Positions 8,911 through 17,060 are shown, counted from the first letter of the stretch. The stretch is DNA of 58,011 nt from Gammaproteobacteria bacterium (GCA_022600955.1 JAHZJK010000005.1:1-58011), one strand, 5' to 3'. The notes: generated from the sequence alone by a model not told the origin. Numbers and translations: made by a program.

Positions 8911-9144
8911 TTTTTTGTTTATTTTGCGTCGAACTTCTAGGATACGATTACTGCGCTGGTCATTTCTAGTCCAACTATTGAAAACCAGATGTCCTGTGCC
9001 TTGCCAAAGCGCAAATCGCTGAGCGCATCCAGATACGAAACGCTTACGTTTAGCGCCATCCGACGGTTCTGAAGATCACTCGAGGGACTTGCCGAGGATA
9101 CTGGCGTCCGTGAGCATTTCACTGCCTGGTCGTTCCTGACCTGT

Positions 9145-9579
9145 TCAGTCTTTTGCGCGAAACGGTATTTCCCTGAACTGGCAGCGGCCCGAAACCACAA
9201 CTGCTTCAACGCTTACAATCGTCTCAGCGCTGACCGCTGCGCGATATGCGCAGTCTTTGCGTGGAATGCTTGTGTCGGAAGTCGCCGCCCAGCTCAAGTT
9301 GTTGTTCGCCACTCCCAACGAGCGACCCGTCGTCGACCCAATATCCGAGCCCATCGGGCGAGACAAGGCATTTGCCGATGGCGCTTCCTGCGCGCCAGGC
9401 CCGGTAAATCGCCATTCCCAGCCGTCCTCCCGCATGCTCGCCGGCTTACCGAGTTCCTTTGACAATTCATGAATCGACTCGCCTTTCCAGCTTTCCAGGC
9501 GGCTCTCGAGATGTGGCGCTCCTGAATTCGTCGCGCACGATGCCAGAGCAAGAACTGTTGCAACTAAGAAAAATTTCAT
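9145..9579 (-). CDS. lipoprotein, 144 aa
   Basis: MKFFLVATVLALASCATN has a textbook lipobox (LASC), preceded by a strong AGGAGAAG ribosome site. The region after the anchor (WKGESIHELSKELGKPAS) resembles the start of small outer-membrane lipoproteins of the BamE/SmpA type, where a short helix leads to a beta sheet, but the match is weak. Two cysteines lie in the C-terminal third. Confidence 0.7.
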   Translation of the reverse strand: MKFFLVATVLALASCATNSGAPHLESRLESWKGESIHELSKELGKPASMREDGWEWRFTGPGAQEAPSANALSRPMGSDIGSTTGRSLGVANNNLSWAATSDTSIPRKDCAYRAAVSAETIVSVEAVVVSGRCQFREIPFRAKD

Positions 9580-9612
9580 GATCTTCTCCTGTTCGCCGTA
9601 TTCCGCAGGAAG

Positions 9613-10422
9613 CTACATCTTACACCCTGTGAAGATGTGGGCGGACGTTGGAAACACAGCTTCACCCGATGAATTGGAATATTTTCCGAGTGTTTTGTCA
9701 GATTCCGCCAGGACTTCGTCGATTTTGTCCTCGCTGAGAAATATATCGAATAACGGGAGCCAGCCACGAAGTTCTGCCTCCACCATCTGTCGTGAACTCG
9801 GAAACGTTGCGGTTTCTGTCATCGCGTCGACTGATACCTCTGCGAAACCACTGCTTTCCAGCACCGCTGTGACTTCACCAGCATCACCTAGCCCAAAGGG
9901 TAAACGCAACGCGTCAGCTGCAGCCGTCCCGACCTGATCCTCCAGAACAGAGATAACGTCCGCATATGCCGGGTTGTGTTCGACTGATCGCCAAACGGCG
10001 ATCGCAATTGAACCGCCAGGTTTCAAAGCACGATACATCTCATCAGCGGATTGTCGCCTGTCCTCGAAAAACATCATGCCAAACTGCGAAACAATACAGT
10101 CGAATGCTGCATCATCGACATCCAGGGATTCGGCACTGCACAACAGCCAATTGATAGCGGGCTCGATTTCTTTTGCAACAGCCAGCATGCCGGGCGCAGG
10201 ATCCGCGCCGACCACCCGCCCGCTTGCACCAGCACGCGCCAATGCGCTCCGCGCGAGTACGCCCGTTCCGCAAGCGACATCCAAGACGTGGGAGCCGTCC
10301 CTGATCCTGGCACCATCAACCAGGTGTTTCGTCCACGCCTCGAATAGCGCAGGTACAAAAAGATTTTCGTAGCCGCGCCCGGCATCGACCAGATCGTCTG
10401 ATACATCGTTGTCCATCGGCAT
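9613..10422 (-). CDS. class I SAM-dependent methyltransferase
   Basis: Motif I, the SAM-binding loop, is VLDVACGTGVLARSAL; acidic motif II (VGADPAPGM) and motif III (FDCIVSQFGMMFF) follow in order, then LKPGGSIAIAVW. This is the Methyltransf_11/UbiE-like fold. Length (~270 aa) is normal. Three ATGs lie within the first five codons; the one at 10422 has GAGG seven bases upstream and is preferred over 10428. The methyl acceptor is unknown; no biosynthetic neighbours give a clue. Confidence 0.85.
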   Translation of the reverse strand: MPMDNDVSDDLVDAGRGYENLFVPALFEAWTKHLVDGARIRDGSHVLDVACGTGVLARSALARAGASGRVVGADPAPGMLAVAKEIEPAINWLLCSAESLDVDDAAFDCIVSQFGMMFFEDRRQSADEMYRALKPGGSIAIAVWRSVEHNPAYADVISVLEDQVGTAAADALRLPFGLGDAGEVTAVLESSGFAEVSVDAMTETATFPSSRQMVEAELRGWLPLFDIFLSEDKIDEVLAESDKTLGKYSNSSGEAVFPTSAHIFTGCKM

Positions 10423-10473
10423 CACCATCCTCGTTGTTTCGGCGAATACAGAGAAGCGATCGCATTTCTGTAT

Positions 10474-11190
10474 TCAGTATTGAGCTATTTCCTCTTCAAG
10501 AAAGGCCAGTGTTGAGTCCAGGCTTTCGTCCAGCCGTCGAAGCTCCAATAGGTAGCCCGACAGGGTGTACTGATGCATTCTCGCTTTGCCCATGAACTCG
10601 TCATCCTGACGCAATACCGCCAGGATTTCTCCATTCGCCCTTTCGAGGACCTCAAGGTCATCGACACTCCGCTTCCAGCGGATAAACGGTCCACCATAAG
10701 ACTCCATGGACCGGAGTACGCGCACAGATTAGGCGCCAAGATCGATACTGTTTGCCTCGATGTCGTCGAGAGCGCCCTGCCAATTAGACAGATGTCTTAG
10801 CAAGGCGGGATCACTGATCAATCCAAGCCGGCCGTCGTTGGAAAGCGCATCATGGGTAGCCGTAATGGGATTGAAAGACGCTGGCGTCACAAGGCTGACA
10901 ATAGTCTGCCGAACCGCTTCCGTATCAAACTCGATGAGTTCGGCAGGCGTTGCAGATTGGAAGCGCGAAAAGACAATGCGTGCGGCGGCCAAGCGCCGCA
11001 GTAACCGATCCAACTCTTCGTTGGTCGCTTCGAGATCACTCCGCAGGGCCTGGAGCGTCCTGTGCTCCAGTTCTACCTCTTGTCGTTCGGCCCACCATGC
11101 CTCAATGGCGAAGGCCAACAGGATACTGATGACGATTGCAGTTGCTTGAACCGCTATGCGCGCCCAGGGAACGGGTTGACGTCCGGCCAT
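10474..11190 (-). pseudogene. membrane-anchored protein interrupted by an in-frame stop
   Basis: The reading frame opens with GRQPVPWARIAVQATAIVI, one membrane helix and a long coiled region (LEHRTLQALRSDLEATNEEL), and ends in a TAA at 10729-10731 after NSIDLGA. The same frame then stays open for another 85 codons (SVRVLRSMESYGG... to EEEIAQY) with equally protein-like content. Families that start this way are usually 230-250 aa, which is the length of the two parts together (about 238). The simplest reading is one gene with a nonsense codon, possibly CAA to TAA. A sequencing error, or a truncated product with reinitiation at the GTG at 10725, cannot be excluded. Confidence 0.7.
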
Positions 11191-11259
11191 CACACTTTCC
11201 TTAGTTTCATCGGCTCCAAATATACACTCAAAGAGGCCACAATCCGCAGAAATGCATCG

Positions 11260-11904
11260 TTACGAAAACTTCCAGAACGGGCGCTTCCGCCTAAATGTCA
11301 TAAGAGTTACATCTTCTGGTTCCAATAGGCTGCGATCAACAAATCCTTCAAGCTGGTACCCGAAGAACTCTTTGAGAGCTTCCTCGCCCAATTCCAATGG
11401 ATGAAAAGGCAAGGGATAGTCGTCCTCATCCTCATCGTCGTCGACGGCTGGGTGCGCACCAGACCAATAGGGTTCTTCAAACGCCATCTTGTCGCCAATA
11501 TCTTCGATCACTCCATCATCCGGAGACACACTGAGTGACCGAATTAGAGTTCCGTTCTGCCAGCACGCAAATGCGAACCAGTCCACAACACTATGCATGG
11601 CATGAAGTGTAACGGTCCCACTGCCAGCAGCATCGATGAATCGTCGTGGGATTGTTGACGGGCTGTCTACCCCAAACTCCTTGGCCGCCACAATCGAGAC
11701 GCCCGGAAAACTGCCGATACAAATCTCTTTGTTTGGTGGGCAAGTCCGGCCTAGATCGCCGTCTTCCAACGACTCCAAAGTCTCGCCGGGGAAAAGTTCG
11801 TGCGCGAACCTGGTCGTCGCTTCACGGTCCAGCTCAGGTGCATTCTTCAGCGCTTCACGAGCACCGGTCTCTGAATACACAAGCATCCACGTCTTTGCGC
11901 CCAT
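11260..11904 (-). CDS. DUF6928-like protein, 214 aa
   Basis: The N-terminus MGAKTWMLVYSETGAREAL and the later PGVSIVAAKEFGVDSPSTIP are characteristic of the DUF6928 family, small soluble proteins of unknown role found in scattered bacteria. GGGAGGT precedes the ATG. It is the last gene of the array-like region: element R2 lies 66 bp upstream of its start, but no element follows its stop. Confidence 0.75.
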   Translation of the reverse strand: MGAKTWMLVYSETGAREALKNAPELDREATTRFAHELFPGETLESLEDGDLGRTCPPNKEICIGSFPGVSIVAAKEFGVDSPSTIPRRFIDAAGSGTVTLHAMHSVVDWFAFACWQNGTLIRSLSVSPDDGVIEDIGDKMAFEEPYWSGAHPAVDDDEDEDDYPLPFHPLELGEEALKEFFGYQLEGFVDRSLLEPEDVTLMTFRRKRPFWKFS

Positions 11905-11970
11905 AGGTGACCTCCCTTCTACTCAAGAAAATGTCGTTGCGATTTGGCCAGAATACGAGAAATCGCGAGC

Positions 11971-12042
11971 GTCCGGATTGAATAGGAACCGGACACTGAG
12001 TCTACCATCTGGCGGACGGCGGCTTACGGCCAGAAGCAGCCG
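11971..12042 (-). repeat. array element R2
   Basis: The right half (GGCGGCTTACGGCCAGAAGC) matches the family. The left arm has diverged in sequence but is a perfect self-hairpin (GTCCGG ... CCGGAC), so base pairing has been kept while the sequence changed. It lies 8 bp beyond the stop of the 90-aa gene. Confidence 0.75.
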
Positions 12043-12050
12043 TTCGATCG

Positions 12051-12323
12051 TCATTTTTGAGCAAGCCTTCCTTCAATAATCGGTGACTCACCGGTGGCTA
12101 TACTTTCGGCCAATTCAATCGACAATTGAAACCAATACTCATTCTGGTCAGCGGCATACCAAGAAAAGAGGAATGCGCGTTCATCCGCGTCGAATCCACC
12201 GCAAAACCCGTCGGATTGAAACATATCGCTCGATTCAATTTTTGCCCATTGCTCAACCGAAAACTCCTTGTCCGAAATTTCTCGGCAGATAGAGCGAAGG
12301 TTCTCGTTTGTCGGAATTTGCAT
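12051..12323 (-). CDS. cassette gene: hypothetical protein, 90 aa
   Basis: Small acidic soluble protein with several Trp and Phe (GFCGGFDADERAFLFSWYAA). Not recognised. The compact size and acidic character recall immunity-type proteins, but that is only an impression. It is the single gene between elements R2 and R3; R3 ends 23 bp before its ATG. Confidence 0.65.
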   Translation of the reverse strand: MQIPTNENLRSICREISDKEFSVEQWAKIESSDMFQSDGFCGGFDADERAFLFSWYAADQNEYWFQLSIELAESIATGESPIIEGRLAQK

Positions 12324-12346
12324 GAATACGGTGCGGCTCAGCGAAA

Positions 12347-12417
12347 GGCTGCTTTGGGTCAGTAGCAGTCAGTCGTTAGTTTAACAGCCCAGCGGCAGCT
12401 TTCGGCCAGAAGCAGTC
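12347..12417 (-). repeat. array element R3 (71 bp, subtype b)
   Basis: Full copy: GGCTGCTTTGGGTCAGTAGC on the left, GCTTTCGGCCAGAAGCAGTC on the right. The middle CAGTCGTTAGTTTAACAGCC is shared with R6 and R19 (23 nt identical in all three). It lies between the 90-aa and 130-aa genes. Confidence 0.9.
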
Positions 12418-12437
12418 GCTTGAAGTTGGCCCGTCTC

Positions 12438-12830
12438 TCACTCGAAATCTGACAATAGAAACTTCGTATTCTCACGGAGAAATTTTTCTATCTCATCGAG
12501 AGACAAAAACTCTCGGTTGAGGACTGATTCGACATTCGGTTCATCGCCTCTAACAATAGTGACTCGGAATCCGGTTCCAGACGAAGATATATTTGCGGAG
12601 TACCTGACATCGAATTCATCTTCTGTCGAAATGATAATGGCATTCAACGCCTTATACCCTAAGGCATTGCGCTGGCCATCTTTCAGTTTTCGCACCTTTT
12701 TCGCGTACTCTCTCGCTGCAAGCAATGCCGAAATTGCCATAAAGAAAACGAATACACGTTGCCAGTTATATTTCTCGAATAATCCGCTTCGCTCTCCCAA
12801 GAATTCGATTAGGGAGTCTAAGAATTCCAC
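12438..12830 (-). CDS. cassette gene: single-pass membrane protein, 130 aa
   Basis: One membrane helix near residues 25-42 (VFVFFMAISALLAA) is followed by a basic stretch and a soluble C-terminal domain of about 80 residues. GTG start at 12830 with AAGGGA about ten bases upstream. Family not recognised. It is the only gene between R3 and R4. Confidence 0.6.
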   Translation of the reverse strand: MEFLDSLIEFLGERSGLFEKYNWQRVFVFFMAISALLAAREYAKKVRKLKDGQRNALGYKALNAIIISTEDEFDVRYSANISSSGTGFRVTIVRGDEPNVESVLNREFLSLDEIEKFLRENTKFLLSDFE

Positions 12831-12896
12831 ACATTCAATCCCTTCAAAGTCTTCCGAAAACGAGGCGATTAGGTTGTCGCGGCAAGTTTGTTGAGC

Positions 12897-12966
12897 GTCT
12901 GCTTTGGGTCAGTAGCTGCCGTCCAGTTTATCACCAGGTGAATGACCGCTTTCGGCCAGAAGCAGA
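12897..12966 (-). repeat. array element R4 (70 bp, subtype e)
   Basis: Left arm GTCTGCTTTGGGTCAGTAGC, right arm GACCGCTTTCGGCCAGAAGC. The middle CCAGTTTATCACCAGGTGA groups it with R5 and R22. 11 bp beyond the stop of the SMI1/KNR4-like gene. Confidence 0.9.
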
Positions 12967-12977
12967 AATTAGAAAGA

Positions 12978-13445
12978 TTAGTCATCCGCGCCAACAAGCC
13001 CAACGTCGGTTGCAAACTGGTTGAATGTATCGTGGGTTTGTAGCCACGAGTGGGAAATATCTGCGCCATTACCCTGCCATCTCAAATACATTACCACTGG
13101 GGTCTGATTATCTTTCACGTAGTAAAGAATTATTGGAGAATCCGAACCCAACCCAAAGTCCGCAACAATGACGGCTCGGCTATAGTCGATTACACCGACA
13201 TTGGTTAAGTCGTTATTCCAAAAACTGTTGCCATCCCTGATCTCGTCGCTAATCGTATGAAACGGTGGTGCCATCAACACAATACACTCCTCGTCAGTCG
13301 ACACTTTGCTTGCAGCTTCCTTATCAAGAAGTGGCTGGAGATTTTGTGCGTTGACTTCATCTTCCGAGCGAGGCCAGATGCCACGATCAATCAATTCGAT
13401 GAGTAACAAAGGCAATTTTAGATCGTGTACGTGCATGAAAGTCAT
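12978..13445 (-). CDS. cassette gene: SMI1/KNR4 (SUKH)-like protein
   Basis: LPLLLIELIDRGIWP at the start and VIVADFGLGSDSPIILYY followed by VVMYLRW and a C-terminal TFNQFATDVGL fit the SMI1/KNR4 (SUKH) layout. Bacterial SUKH proteins are commonly immunity proteins against contact-dependent toxins. The start is set at the ATG at 13445 (MTFMHVHDL). A longer frame reaching 13508 runs into element R5, whose DNA gives the tell-tale GNDPKQT peptide, so that extension is probably not translated. Single gene between R4 and R5. Confidence 0.7.
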   Translation of the reverse strand: MTFMHVHDLKLPLLLIELIDRGIWPRSEDEVNAQNLQPLLDKEAASKVSTDEECIVLMAPPFHTISDEIRDGNSFWNNDLTNVGVIDYSRAVIVADFGLGSDSPIILYYVKDNQTPVVMYLRWQGNGADISHSWLQTHDTFNQFATDVGLVGADD

Positions 13446-13470
13446 TTCAGGGTCGCGGTTGATTGCGAAC

Positions 13471-13541
13471 GTCTGCTTTGGGTCATTTCCAGACGTTGAG
13501 TGTATCACTTGGCCAATGACTGGTTACGGCCATAAGCGGTC
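13471..13541 (-). repeat. array element R5 (71 bp, subtype e)
   Basis: Left arm GTCTGCTTTGGGTCATTTCC is intact. The right arm (GACTGGTTACGGCCATAAGC) has drifted. The middle GTGTATCACTTGGCC is close to R22. 8 bp beyond the stop of the 148-aa gene. Confidence 0.85.
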
Positions 13542-13549
13542 ACCCGAGA

Positions 13550-13996
13550 CTACAGTCTCTGGTGTTCAATAAAACCGGCTGCATCCCGTCGCGTACCTTC
13601 GTCCGCCGAAGGATGACTAACGGTATTCTTCAGCGCGCGCTGGAGACGCACTCTAAGCGGATCGACGACATCGCTGGAGTTTAGTAGGCGATTAGCCATC
13701 CAGACTGTGTGCGGCACTGGCTTCCTCGCCAATGATTCCAACAAGAGATCTTCGTATCCACCAGGGTATTCCCCCTCCAGTAGATGTACCAATGGCCCGG
13801 GCATACCGAAATCGGCGTTAGGGTGTTTTTCAAATAACCCAAAGATGGCGGGGAAAACCGCACTCACCGTGTCGGAACTTTCAAGCAGATCCAAGGCTTC
13901 GTATAGCTCGTCGACCAGCGAGTCATCACCTCTTGCATCTGGTGCCAGATTCCCGAGAGTAGTTGCGAATTGCCTGGCGATTTCGTCCACGATCAA
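13550..13996 (-). CDS. cassette gene: hypothetical protein, 148 aa
   Basis: Soluble helical protein. Motifs MPGPLVHLLE, LLLESLARKPVPHT and WMANRLLN give it the look of a small helical immunity-type protein, but I cannot name a family. The start is uncertain: TTG at 13996 or GTG at 13990; no ATG is in range. Sole gene between R5 and R6. Confidence 0.65.
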   Translation of the reverse strand: MIVDEIARQFATTLGNLAPDARGDDSLVDELYEALDLLESSDTVSAVFPAIFGLFEKHPNADFGMPGPLVHLLEGEYPGGYEDLLLESLARKPVPHTVWMANRLLNSSDVVDPLRVRLQRALKNTVSHPSADEGTRRDAAGFIEHQRL

Positions 13997-14029
13997 TAGC
14001 TCTAAGTGAAAAATACTATGGCTTTTAAG

Positions 14030-14100
14030 GGCTGCTTTGGGTCAGCAGCAGTCAGTCGTTAGTTTAACAGCCCAGGGGCTGCTTCCGGCCAGTAACAGAC
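14030..14100 (-). repeat. array element R6 (71 bp, subtype b)
   Basis: Shares 28 consecutive nt with R3 across the middle (from GCAGTCAGTCGTTAG onward), although 1.7 kb and two genes separate them. Right arm GGCTGCTTCCGGCCAGTAAC. 28 bp beyond the stop of the DUF4279-like gene. Confidence 0.9.
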
Positions 14101-14128
14101 GCTCTTGCGGCCGTAAAAGCACAAAACT

Positions 14129-14593
14129 CTAATGACTATCTATATCATCCGAATCAGAGCGATAGAGGTCCCACCAAACCTCGACATTCACGTCCGCCAA
14201 TGCGCGCATTTGTTTTGGCGAAATCGTAGGGCCGCCCTGCGTGTACACGTAGTACACGGTAATGTCGGTTTTGCATCCTCGCTGCTGCAAGCTTTTGATC
14301 GCGGCCTCGTCCGCAAGACAGTCCTGAATCAAAATATCCAGATGTCTTCGGCAATCGTGAGATGGAGAGATTCCTCTGGTGCTGTAGAACCACCCATGTG
14401 CGTGGAATTGTCGTGTCTCAGGAGGTGCGCGCTCAAATCGCAGGTCTCCCTTCTGAAAGTGCTTGGTGGGTTCAGTGCCTATGATCGATGAAATATCTTC
14501 CGGCGTCATTTTTTCAGAGAAGACACGAAATGTCGCATACGTTTCTTCGCATGTTGCGTACTCATCATCGTAATCTGTCACGCGATTTCCCAC
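14129..14593 (-). CDS. cassette gene: DUF4279-like protein
   Basis: YATFRVFSEKMTPEDISSII then GTEPTKHFQKGD and a later HGWFYSTRGI follow the pattern of DUF4279 proteins (a strand-helix start, E-P-T, K-G-D, then a tryptophan strand). The family is small, soluble, common in accessory DNA and often listed among immunity-like proteins; biochemical role unknown. Starts at GTG 14593; 31 bp separate it from element R7. Confidence 0.75.
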   Translation of the reverse strand: MGNRVTDYDDEYATCEETYATFRVFSEKMTPEDISSIIGTEPTKHFQKGDLRFERAPPETRQFHAHGWFYSTRGISPSHDCRRHLDILIQDCLADEAAIKSLQQRGCKTDITVYYVYTQGGPTISPKQMRALADVNVEVWWDLYRSDSDDIDSH

Positions 14594-14624
14594 GAAATTT
14601 GTTGCCCGAGAAAAATTTTCGAAA

Positions 14625-14695
14625 GTCCGCTTTGGGTCAGTAGCAGTCGCTCAATAGTCTATCACTCGACAGGCTCCTTACGGCCAAAAGCAGCC
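14625..14695 (-). repeat. array element R7 (71 bp, subtype c)
   Basis: Left arm GTCCGCTTTGGGTCAGTAGC. A 36-nt block at 14651-14686 is identical to 19552-19587 in R17, 4.9 kb away. 9 bp beyond the stop of the 4-TM membrane gene. Confidence 0.9.
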
Positions 14696-14704
14696 ATTCG
14701 CCAC

Positions 14705-15088
14705 CTATTGAGAGGTTGTCGAGCCGCGTCGTCTGAGCATTACACCCAAGCTGACGCCAAGCACTATGGCAACCAGCAACGCCAATATGTCGACAACAAG
14801 GAGGATGGGCTCCGACCAAGACATATTCCCGACCACGAATGTAGTGGCTAGCACGCCAAAAAGCATGGCCAGAACACCAACAATAAGAGCCGTCAAATAG
14901 GGCCTCGAAGGATTCGCCCAAGACATATATCCGAACACGCAGACTGATATTGCGACGCCAGTAGTGAGTTGAGTAACCGTCAGAACCCCAATATCCTCCG
15001 CGCCAACTGCTAGGGTCGCAATCGCCCCCGAAGCAACTTGGAAAATGCATAGAACGAATGCGAAAAACACAATCCTCATGGCATTCAT
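14705..15088 (-). CDS. cassette gene: membrane protein with about four helices
   Basis: Four hydrophobic segments of 18-22 residues fill most of this 128-aa protein, ending with a basic tail (MLRRRGSTTSQ). Start taken at the ATG at 15088 (MNAMRIVFF), with AGGA upstream; a TTG three codons earlier and an ATG three codons later are alternatives. No recognised family. Single gene between R7 and R8. Confidence 0.65.
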   Translation of the reverse strand: MNAMRIVFFAFVLCIFQVASGAIATLAVGAEDIGVLTVTQLTTGVAISVCVFGYMSWANPSRPYLTALIVGVLAMLFGVLATTFVVGNMSWSEPILLVVDILALLVAIVLGVSLGVMLRRRGSTTSQ

Positions 15089-15115
15089 CGATGGCAAAAT
15101 CCTGTGATGTTCAAT

Positions 15116-15186
15116 GGCCGCTTTGGGTCAGTAGCCGTCATTCTACCTCAGACTAGGCGAACTTCTGCTTACGGCCAGAAACGGCC
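15116..15186 (-). repeat. array element R8 (71 bp, subtype a)
   Basis: Left arm GGCCGCTTTGGGTCAGTAGC, middle CATTCTACCTCAGACTAGGC, right arm with TTACGGCCAGAAACGGCC. Outer arms pair at five of six positions. 27 bp beyond the stop of the 193-aa gene. Confidence 0.9.
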
Positions 15187-15213
15187 CTTCGTCACTTGGA
15201 GCTGTGCGCTCCC

Positions 15214-15795
15214 TCAATCAGCCGACCGCTCAAGCAATTCGCACTCGAAGACATAGCCCGCATGACCATCGTCGTCCTCCCAAGCGTTCGTTTCTTCGAC
15301 TGGAACGAAGCTCTCTTGCGTGGCATCGCGGACGAGATTTTTCCCGCCCGACGGATTGGTTGATTCAATCCACGGAGTCGTCTCTAACAAGACTTGGTTA
15401 ATCTGCCAGTCATAGAACAAATTCGGCATACCCTCCACATGCTGCAGGCTCTCAAAATAGAAGAAAGGGTCAATACCAAGTTGGATCTCCCCGCTCAATC
15501 CCCCGCCAACGACGGCCTTTGGATGTGGTGCAGCGTCTTGGAAGATAAGAACTCCTACGTCAATCACCCAGTAGGATTTGGCGACGAAAACAATCTTGCC
15601 CTCAATCTCGTAGCGTGAATTTATGATATGGCGACACGATAATTGCGTTGGCGCAGTTCTCACCATTCGAATATCGTGAGGGAAAAATTCCACTGCGAAG
15701 CGGTATTCATTACCGGCCTTGAAATCTGGGTAGTTCCCATCCTGAACAACCCAAGAATTCATACCGATGCGAAATTGATTGTCGATTTCAGTCAA
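15214..15795 (-). CDS. cassette gene: hypothetical protein, 193 aa
   Basis: Soluble protein rich in beta-type stretches and aromatics (NEYRFAVEFFPHD; GKIVFVAKSYWVIDVGVLIF). Acidic C-terminus (NAWEDDDGHAGYVFECEL). Family not recognised. The start is probably TTG at 15795 with AGGAT ten bases before it; the ATG at 15762 is an alternative. It is the largest of the cassette genes apart from the 232-aa anchor protein. Confidence 0.65.
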   Translation of the reverse strand: MTEIDNQFRIGMNSWVVQDGNYPDFKAGNEYRFAVEFFPHDIRMVRTAPTQLSCRHIINSRYEIEGKIVFVAKSYWVIDVGVLIFQDAAPHPKAVVGGGLSGEIQLGIDPFFYFESLQHVEGMPNLFYDWQINQVLLETTPWIESTNPSGGKNLVRDATQESFVPVEETNAWEDDDGHAGYVFECELLERSAD

Positions 15796-15837
15796 GTAGT
15801 CGTAATCCTAGTGTGCGGTTCTTGAGGAAATTCGGCT

Positions 15838-15965
15838 GTCTGCTTTGGGTCAGTAGCAGACCGTTCGGGTCAGTTTAGCTCAATGTCAGTTTTGGAGCGT
15901 ATAGCAGACGTGATTTCTTATGGCCACTGCAAAAACGACAGGCAGCTAACGGCCAGGAGCAGCCC
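15838..15965 (-). repeat. array element R9, enlarged copy (128 bp)
   Basis: The left arm is a perfect self-hairpin (GTCTGCT ... AGCAGAC) and the right arm (GGCAGCTAACGGCCAGGAGC) is normal, but about 55 bp are inserted between them, including GGAGCGTATAGCAGACG and TATGGCCACTGC, which look like scraps of another copy. 7 bp beyond the stop of the 117-aa gene. Confidence 0.8.
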
Positions 15966-15972
15966 TTGAGGT

Positions 15973-16326
15973 TTAATCTTTGAGTGCGTCAGTCGAATCT
16001 AACTGCACTGATGAGTCGTAATGAAAGAGTTGCAAGTAGTCGTCCCACCCATCGTCCTCAGAGCACATGGCCATCGATGCTCGCTTCATATGTGATCCGG
16101 TCTCTTGACCTTCATAAATCTTTGCCAGAATCGCCTGCCAGAGCGCAAGAGGCTTCAACGTGTCAAACGTGTAGTTGAAGTACACGCCGCGATCATTTCC
16201 GGAGCCGAAAGAATGGTGCGCGACAAGATCAGACCTTGATGCGATCGCCTCAAATTCAGTAGTAAGGGCATCCATATCTACACCGGGCGACAGTTCCGGT
16301 TGCACTTGAATAGATATAGATCGCAT
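15973..16326 (-). CDS. cassette gene: hypothetical protein, 117 aa
   Basis: Soluble protein with an alternating strand-helix pattern (SISIQVQPELSPG, then RGVYFNYTFDTLKPLALWQA). It resembles small ferredoxin-like accessory proteins, but I cannot assign a family. ATG start, 32 bp after element R10. Single gene between R9 and R10. Confidence 0.65.
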   Translation of the reverse strand: MRSISIQVQPELSPGVDMDALTTEFEAIASRSDLVAHHSFGSGNDRGVYFNYTFDTLKPLALWQAILAKIYEGQETGSHMKRASMAMCSEDDGWDDYLQLFHYDSSVQLDSTDALKD

Positions 16327-16358
16327 GAAAAGCCACTACATTGTTACGGATTCTGGAA

Positions 16359-16429
16359 GGCTGCTTTGGGTCAGTAGCAGTCATTCTATCTCAGACTAGG
16401 CCGATGGCTGCTAACGGCCAGAAGCGGTC
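16359..16429 (-). repeat. array element R10 (71 bp, subtype a)
   Basis: Left arm GGCTGCTTTGGGTCAGTAGC, middle CATTCTATCTCAGACTAGGC, right arm GGCTGCTAACGGCCAGAAGC. 12 bp beyond the stop of the 83-aa membrane gene. Confidence 0.9.
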
Positions 16430-16441
16430 GCTCATATTCTG

Positions 16442-16693
16442 CTAACCGAACCAGCTTCTGGGCCACACGAATCTAAAGAAGACCAACAATCCAAGAGAAA
16501 ACCACCAAGCCACAATCGCCGCTGTTTCAATTGCGACTCGCCAGTCATGGTTTGTAACGAACTCGATCAAAAAAATCACTAGGTACCAAAAAGCGAACAA
16601 AACGAAATACGTACGCCAAGGATAGCGCTCGGCGATACGTCTCGGAGCAGAAACGACGCGGTTTATCGAGGGGTCATTCAATATGCTATCCAA
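16442..16693 (-). CDS. cassette gene: small membrane protein, 83 aa
   Basis: Two membrane helices (YFVLFAFWYLVIFLIEFV and AAIVAWWFSLGLLVFF) separated by a short charged loop. The only candidate start is a TTG at 16693, directly against element R11; a second TTG lies four codons on. So either the start lies in the element or the 5' end has been lost. Function unknown. Confidence 0.55.
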   Translation of the reverse strand: MDSILNDPSINRVVSAPRRIAERYPWRTYFVLFAFWYLVIFLIEFVTNHDWRVAIETAAIVAWWFSLGLLVFFRFVWPRSWFG

Positions 16694-16694
16694 G

Positions 16695-16765
16695 CTCCGC
16701 TTTAGGTCAGTAGCAGCCTGTCCCTAGCTTAACACCGGGGTGGCAGCTTTCGGCCAGAAGCGGTC
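16695..16765 (-). repeat. array element R11 (71 bp, subtype d)
   Basis: Left arm CTCCGCTTTAGGTCAGTAGC, middle CTAGCTTAACACCGGGGTGG, right arm GGCAGCTTTCGGCCAGAAGC. The stop codon TGA of the neighbouring gene (16764-16766) uses the last two bases of this element. Confidence 0.9.
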
Positions 16766-17060
16766 AGTCAAGAATTCGGCGCCAATTGTCTTCGAAATCG
16801 TTCCTGTCATTAAAAAGTGTCGTCCACGGCCAGTCCGGAGAATTTTCCTTCGACCATGTTAGGTGTGCTACCGCGTATTCGGATTCATCTAAGTGCACCC
16901 TAAAAAGGAAGTCATCGCGTCCTTGCCGCCGCGCAATGCACTTAACCGACACGCCTGCCAGAATGTGATTTGAGCAAAGCTCACGCGCAAGCTCTATTTC
17001 GAACGCATGGGCTTCGTCTGAAGTAACTTCTTGCCACTCGGTAGGTAAGTTTAGAGTCAT
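16764..17060 (-). CDS. cassette gene: hypothetical protein, 98 aa
   Basis: Small soluble protein: FEIELARELCSNHILAGV, then DFLFRVHLDESEYAVAHLTW and an aspartate-rich C-terminus ending NWRRILD. The W-strand then DW-x-W pattern recalls immunity-type proteins; no family assigned. ATG start. Its TGA stop overlaps the boundary of element R11 by two bases. Confidence 0.65.
   Translation of the reverse strand: MTLNLPTEWQEVTSDEAHAFEIELARELCSNHILAGVSVKCIARRQGRDDFLFRVHLDESEYAVAHLTWSKENSPDWPWTTLFNDRNDFEDNWRRILD

Noticed and set aside
8937..9209. An 88-90 aa minus-strand frame overlapping the lipoprotein gene.
   Set aside because: Overlaps the well-supported lipoprotein gene by 65 bp, has no good ribosome site, and its content is not protein-like.
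12869..13069. 66-aa frame ending in TDPKQT.
   Set aside because: It is read from element R4 DNA and the end of the neighbouring gene.
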